Below, one piece after another: positions 5,982 through 6,858 of a stretch of DNA of 6,858 bases (its first letter is position 1; the number at the start of each line of letters is the position of its first letter). The DNA is taken from NCBI GenBank assembly GCA_031276375.1, contig JAISNE010000434.1, forward strand, positions 1 to 6,858, written 5' to 3'. The position numbers and the translations under genes are program-made. This DNA comes from Accumulibacter sp. (GTDB taxonomy: Bacteria; Pseudomonadota; Gammaproteobacteria; Burkholderiales; Rhodocyclaceae). Under the pieces are notes generated by a model, which did no database searches, had not been told where the DNA came from, and saw nothing but the letters and a program-made list of their open reading frames with translations.

Positions 5982-6590
5982 CTACGCGGCGCCATTCTGG
6001 ACAACGGTCAATGGTTGCAGCAAAGCGCGCAGTATGTTTCCCGCCTCGGTGCTTATATTGTAAAACACCATTCCCCTGGATATTTTGACTTTGTCCTCGC
6101 CCTCAGCGTCCTGCCCGTGCATGGTCAATGACAGCAGCTTTTTCCCAGAGGCTTTTGCAACGGAGGAACCGAACAGGATATGACAGGTTCCAGGGCCGGC
6201 CGGCACGATGCGCACGCCGTCGAGAGACGACAGCGACATGGCGAACGCCTTGCCTATTCCCGTGGAAAGGGCAATCACTCTTTTATCCGTGACCGCGTAT
6301 TTTATGCCGGCGAGACGTTTCTTATTCGAGATCGGACTCCAGAGGATCAGCAGGGCAAAGCCCAGGGCGAAGATTATGATGACGTTTTTCACTTCTATGT
6401 CCCGGGAGATGCAAAGCCATAAATAGCCTCCTACAAGGAAGATTCCCACGGCCAAGCCCCAGCCCATGGAGACGAGCGTCGAGCTTTTGTGGGCTTCGTC
6501 GAAAATCCCGTAAGGCTGCGCTGAACCGCTCCATCGTATCGTTTCGTCTTTTTCGAGAATTTCCCGCAACCTGTCGCTGTCGCTTGCCAT
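5982..6590 (-). CDS. Two-helix membrane protein with bacterial PH-like domain
   Basis: A 202-residue protein whose function I do not recognise. An acidic, charged N-terminus with LEKDETIRWSGSAQP (12-26) resembles the start of bacterial PH-like (bPH2/DUF304-type) membrane proteins. Two hydrophobic helices follow (about 38-60 and 68-87), then positive residues NKKRLAG, then the hallmark strand YAVTDKRVIAL (98-108) that opens the PH-like fold. SSLDGVRIVPAGPGTCHILFG (121-141) continues the barrel, and a final helix TEAGNILRALLQPL (181-194) closes it. No enzymatic motif is seen. Such domains usually bind proteins or lipids at the membrane, which is only a family-level guess here. The ATG is preceded by a very strong GGAGGA with ideal spacing, so the start is secure. 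It appears to be a single-gene unit; the kinase operon begins about 510 bases further downstream. Confidence 0.75.
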   Translation of the reverse strand: MASDSDRLREILEKDETIRWSGSAQPYGIFDEAHKSSTLVSMGWGLAVGIFLVGGYLWLCISRDIEVKNVIIIFALGFALLILWSPISNKKRLAGIKYAVTDKRVIALSTGIGKAFAMSLSSLDGVRIVPAGPGTCHILFGSSVAKASGKKLLSLTMHGQDAEGEDKVKISRGMVFYNISTEAGNILRALLQPLTVVQNGAA

Positions 6591-6600
6591 TTTTTCCTCC
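6591..6600 (-). promoter_or_regulatory. Strong ribosome-binding site of the PH-like gene
   Basis: On the minus strand GGAGG is followed by five A residues and then the ATG. This is the best Shine-Dalgarno sequence in the window. It fixes the start of the PH-like gene and contrasts with the missing site in front of the kinase. Confidence 0.8.
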
Positions 6601-6662
6601 TGGCGTTCAAGTATTTGAATTCAGCCGAACTGCCGCACAAACGTCGACTTGACCCGTGGCGT

Positions 6663-6668
6663 ATTATT
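6663..6668 (-). promoter_or_regulatory. Candidate -10 box for the PH-like gene
   Basis: Read on the minus strand this is AATAAT, five of six matches to TATAAT, about 70 bases before the ATG. No good -35 element lies 16-18 bases upstream. TTAAGA-type motifs occupy that position, so activator dependence is plausible. Inferred only. Confidence 0.3.
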
Positions 6669-6670
6669 GT

Positions 6671-6748
6671 TTAAGAGCGAGTTAAGAATCTATTTCGATT
6701 CCTGTCATTACCGTTAAGAGATCATCAAAATCAATCAAGAATTCTTAA
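6671..6748. repeat. Cluster of TTAAGA motifs in AT-rich upstream region
   Basis: TTAAGA occurs at 6671-6676, 6682-6687 and 6714-6719, and its reverse complement TCTTAA at 6743-6748. The second and last copies extend to a perfect 9-bp inverted repeat, GTTAAGAAT (6681-6689) and ATTCTTAAC (6741-6749). Centres are 11, 32 and 29 bases apart, so the first two steps are close to whole helical turns. The stretch is AT-richer than the rest of the window and lies directly upstream of the -10 candidate, which suggests a regulator-binding array; the regulator is unknown. Confidence 0.4.
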
Positions 6749-6857
6749 CACACATCAGGTCGCTCCCCTTGAATCCATTCCGTGGCACGTCGGGCGCCTT
6801 GTCGCGGGACGAATCCTTGCGCCGACCGAAGCCAGACTCAAACTCACGCCAAATTCC
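6735..6857 (-). other. Possible 3' end of a gene entering from the right edge
   Basis: A minus-strand frame is open from the right edge for 40 codons and ends in TGA at 6735-6737. The peptide (ending in GSDLMCVKNS) has no domain I recognise. A second frame on the same strand is open for 33 codons, ending in TGA after SRGAT, so openness alone is weak evidence. It could equally be non-coding or the edge of a repeat. Confidence 0.2.
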
Positions 6858-6858
6858 C

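Noticed and set aside
5562..6063. Short open frames across the 5471-5981 gap as small genes or a pseudogene
   Set aside because: They owe their openness partly to the GC-rich inverted repeat, lack ribosome-binding sites, and show no recognisable protein features.
6702..6719. CTGTCAT resembling half of a PhoB (Pho) box, tempting because ppk1 is in the window
   Set aside because: The second half-site 11 bases later reads GTTAAGA, not CTGTCA-like, and ppk1 is over 4 kb away.

Overview
The window looks like the chromosome of a Gram-negative proteobacterium, probably a betaproteobacterium or close relative. This is inferred from the style of the polyphosphate kinase, the exported thermonuclease-family protein and the YceB-like (DUF1439) protein; it was not tested by any search. 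Coding sequence is GC-rich, and the upstream region at the right end is visibly AT-richer. No tRNA, rRNA, CRISPR array or recognisable transposase is visible.

Left part (1-2714, minus strand): a nearly full-length polyphosphate kinase (ppk1) runs off the left edge, with 680 uninterrupted codons present. Upstream of it on the same strand is a small secreted nuclease of the staphylococcal-nuclease/thermonuclease family. A divergent intergenic region (2715-3008) separates this from a plus-strand gene for a membrane-anchored DUF1439 protein (3009-3557). A perfect 8+8 inverted repeat sits beside a good -10 box in that region and may be an operator.

Middle (3668-5470, minus strand): a two-gene operon encodes a sensor histidine kinase and a response regulator of the KdpD/KdpE family. 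The kinase keeps only the C-terminal half of classical KdpD (DUF4118 membrane domain, HisKA, HATPase). It lacks the cytoplasmic KdpD and Usp domains, and its ATP-binding G1 and G2 boxes are unusual. Its stop codon directly abuts the regulator's start codon. No kdpFABC transporter gene lies in the window. A sigma70-like promoter lies so close to the kinase ATG that the transcript could be leaderless.

Right part: a gene-free stretch of about 510 bases (5471-5981) holds several inverted repeats, including a GC-rich REP/BIME-like pair. It is followed by a minus-strand gene for a two-helix membrane protein with a bacterial PH-like domain (5982-6590). Upstream of that gene is an AT-rich region with three TTAAGA motifs and one inverted copy. 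The extreme right edge may hold the 3' end of another minus-strand gene.

Functionally the genes touch phosphate storage (ppk1), extracellular nucleic-acid degradation (nuclease) and envelope sensing (kinase/regulator, PH-like protein). Nothing in the sequence shows that they act as one system. The most unusual items are the minimal KdpD-type kinase with altered ATP-lid motifs and the structured intergenic DNA.
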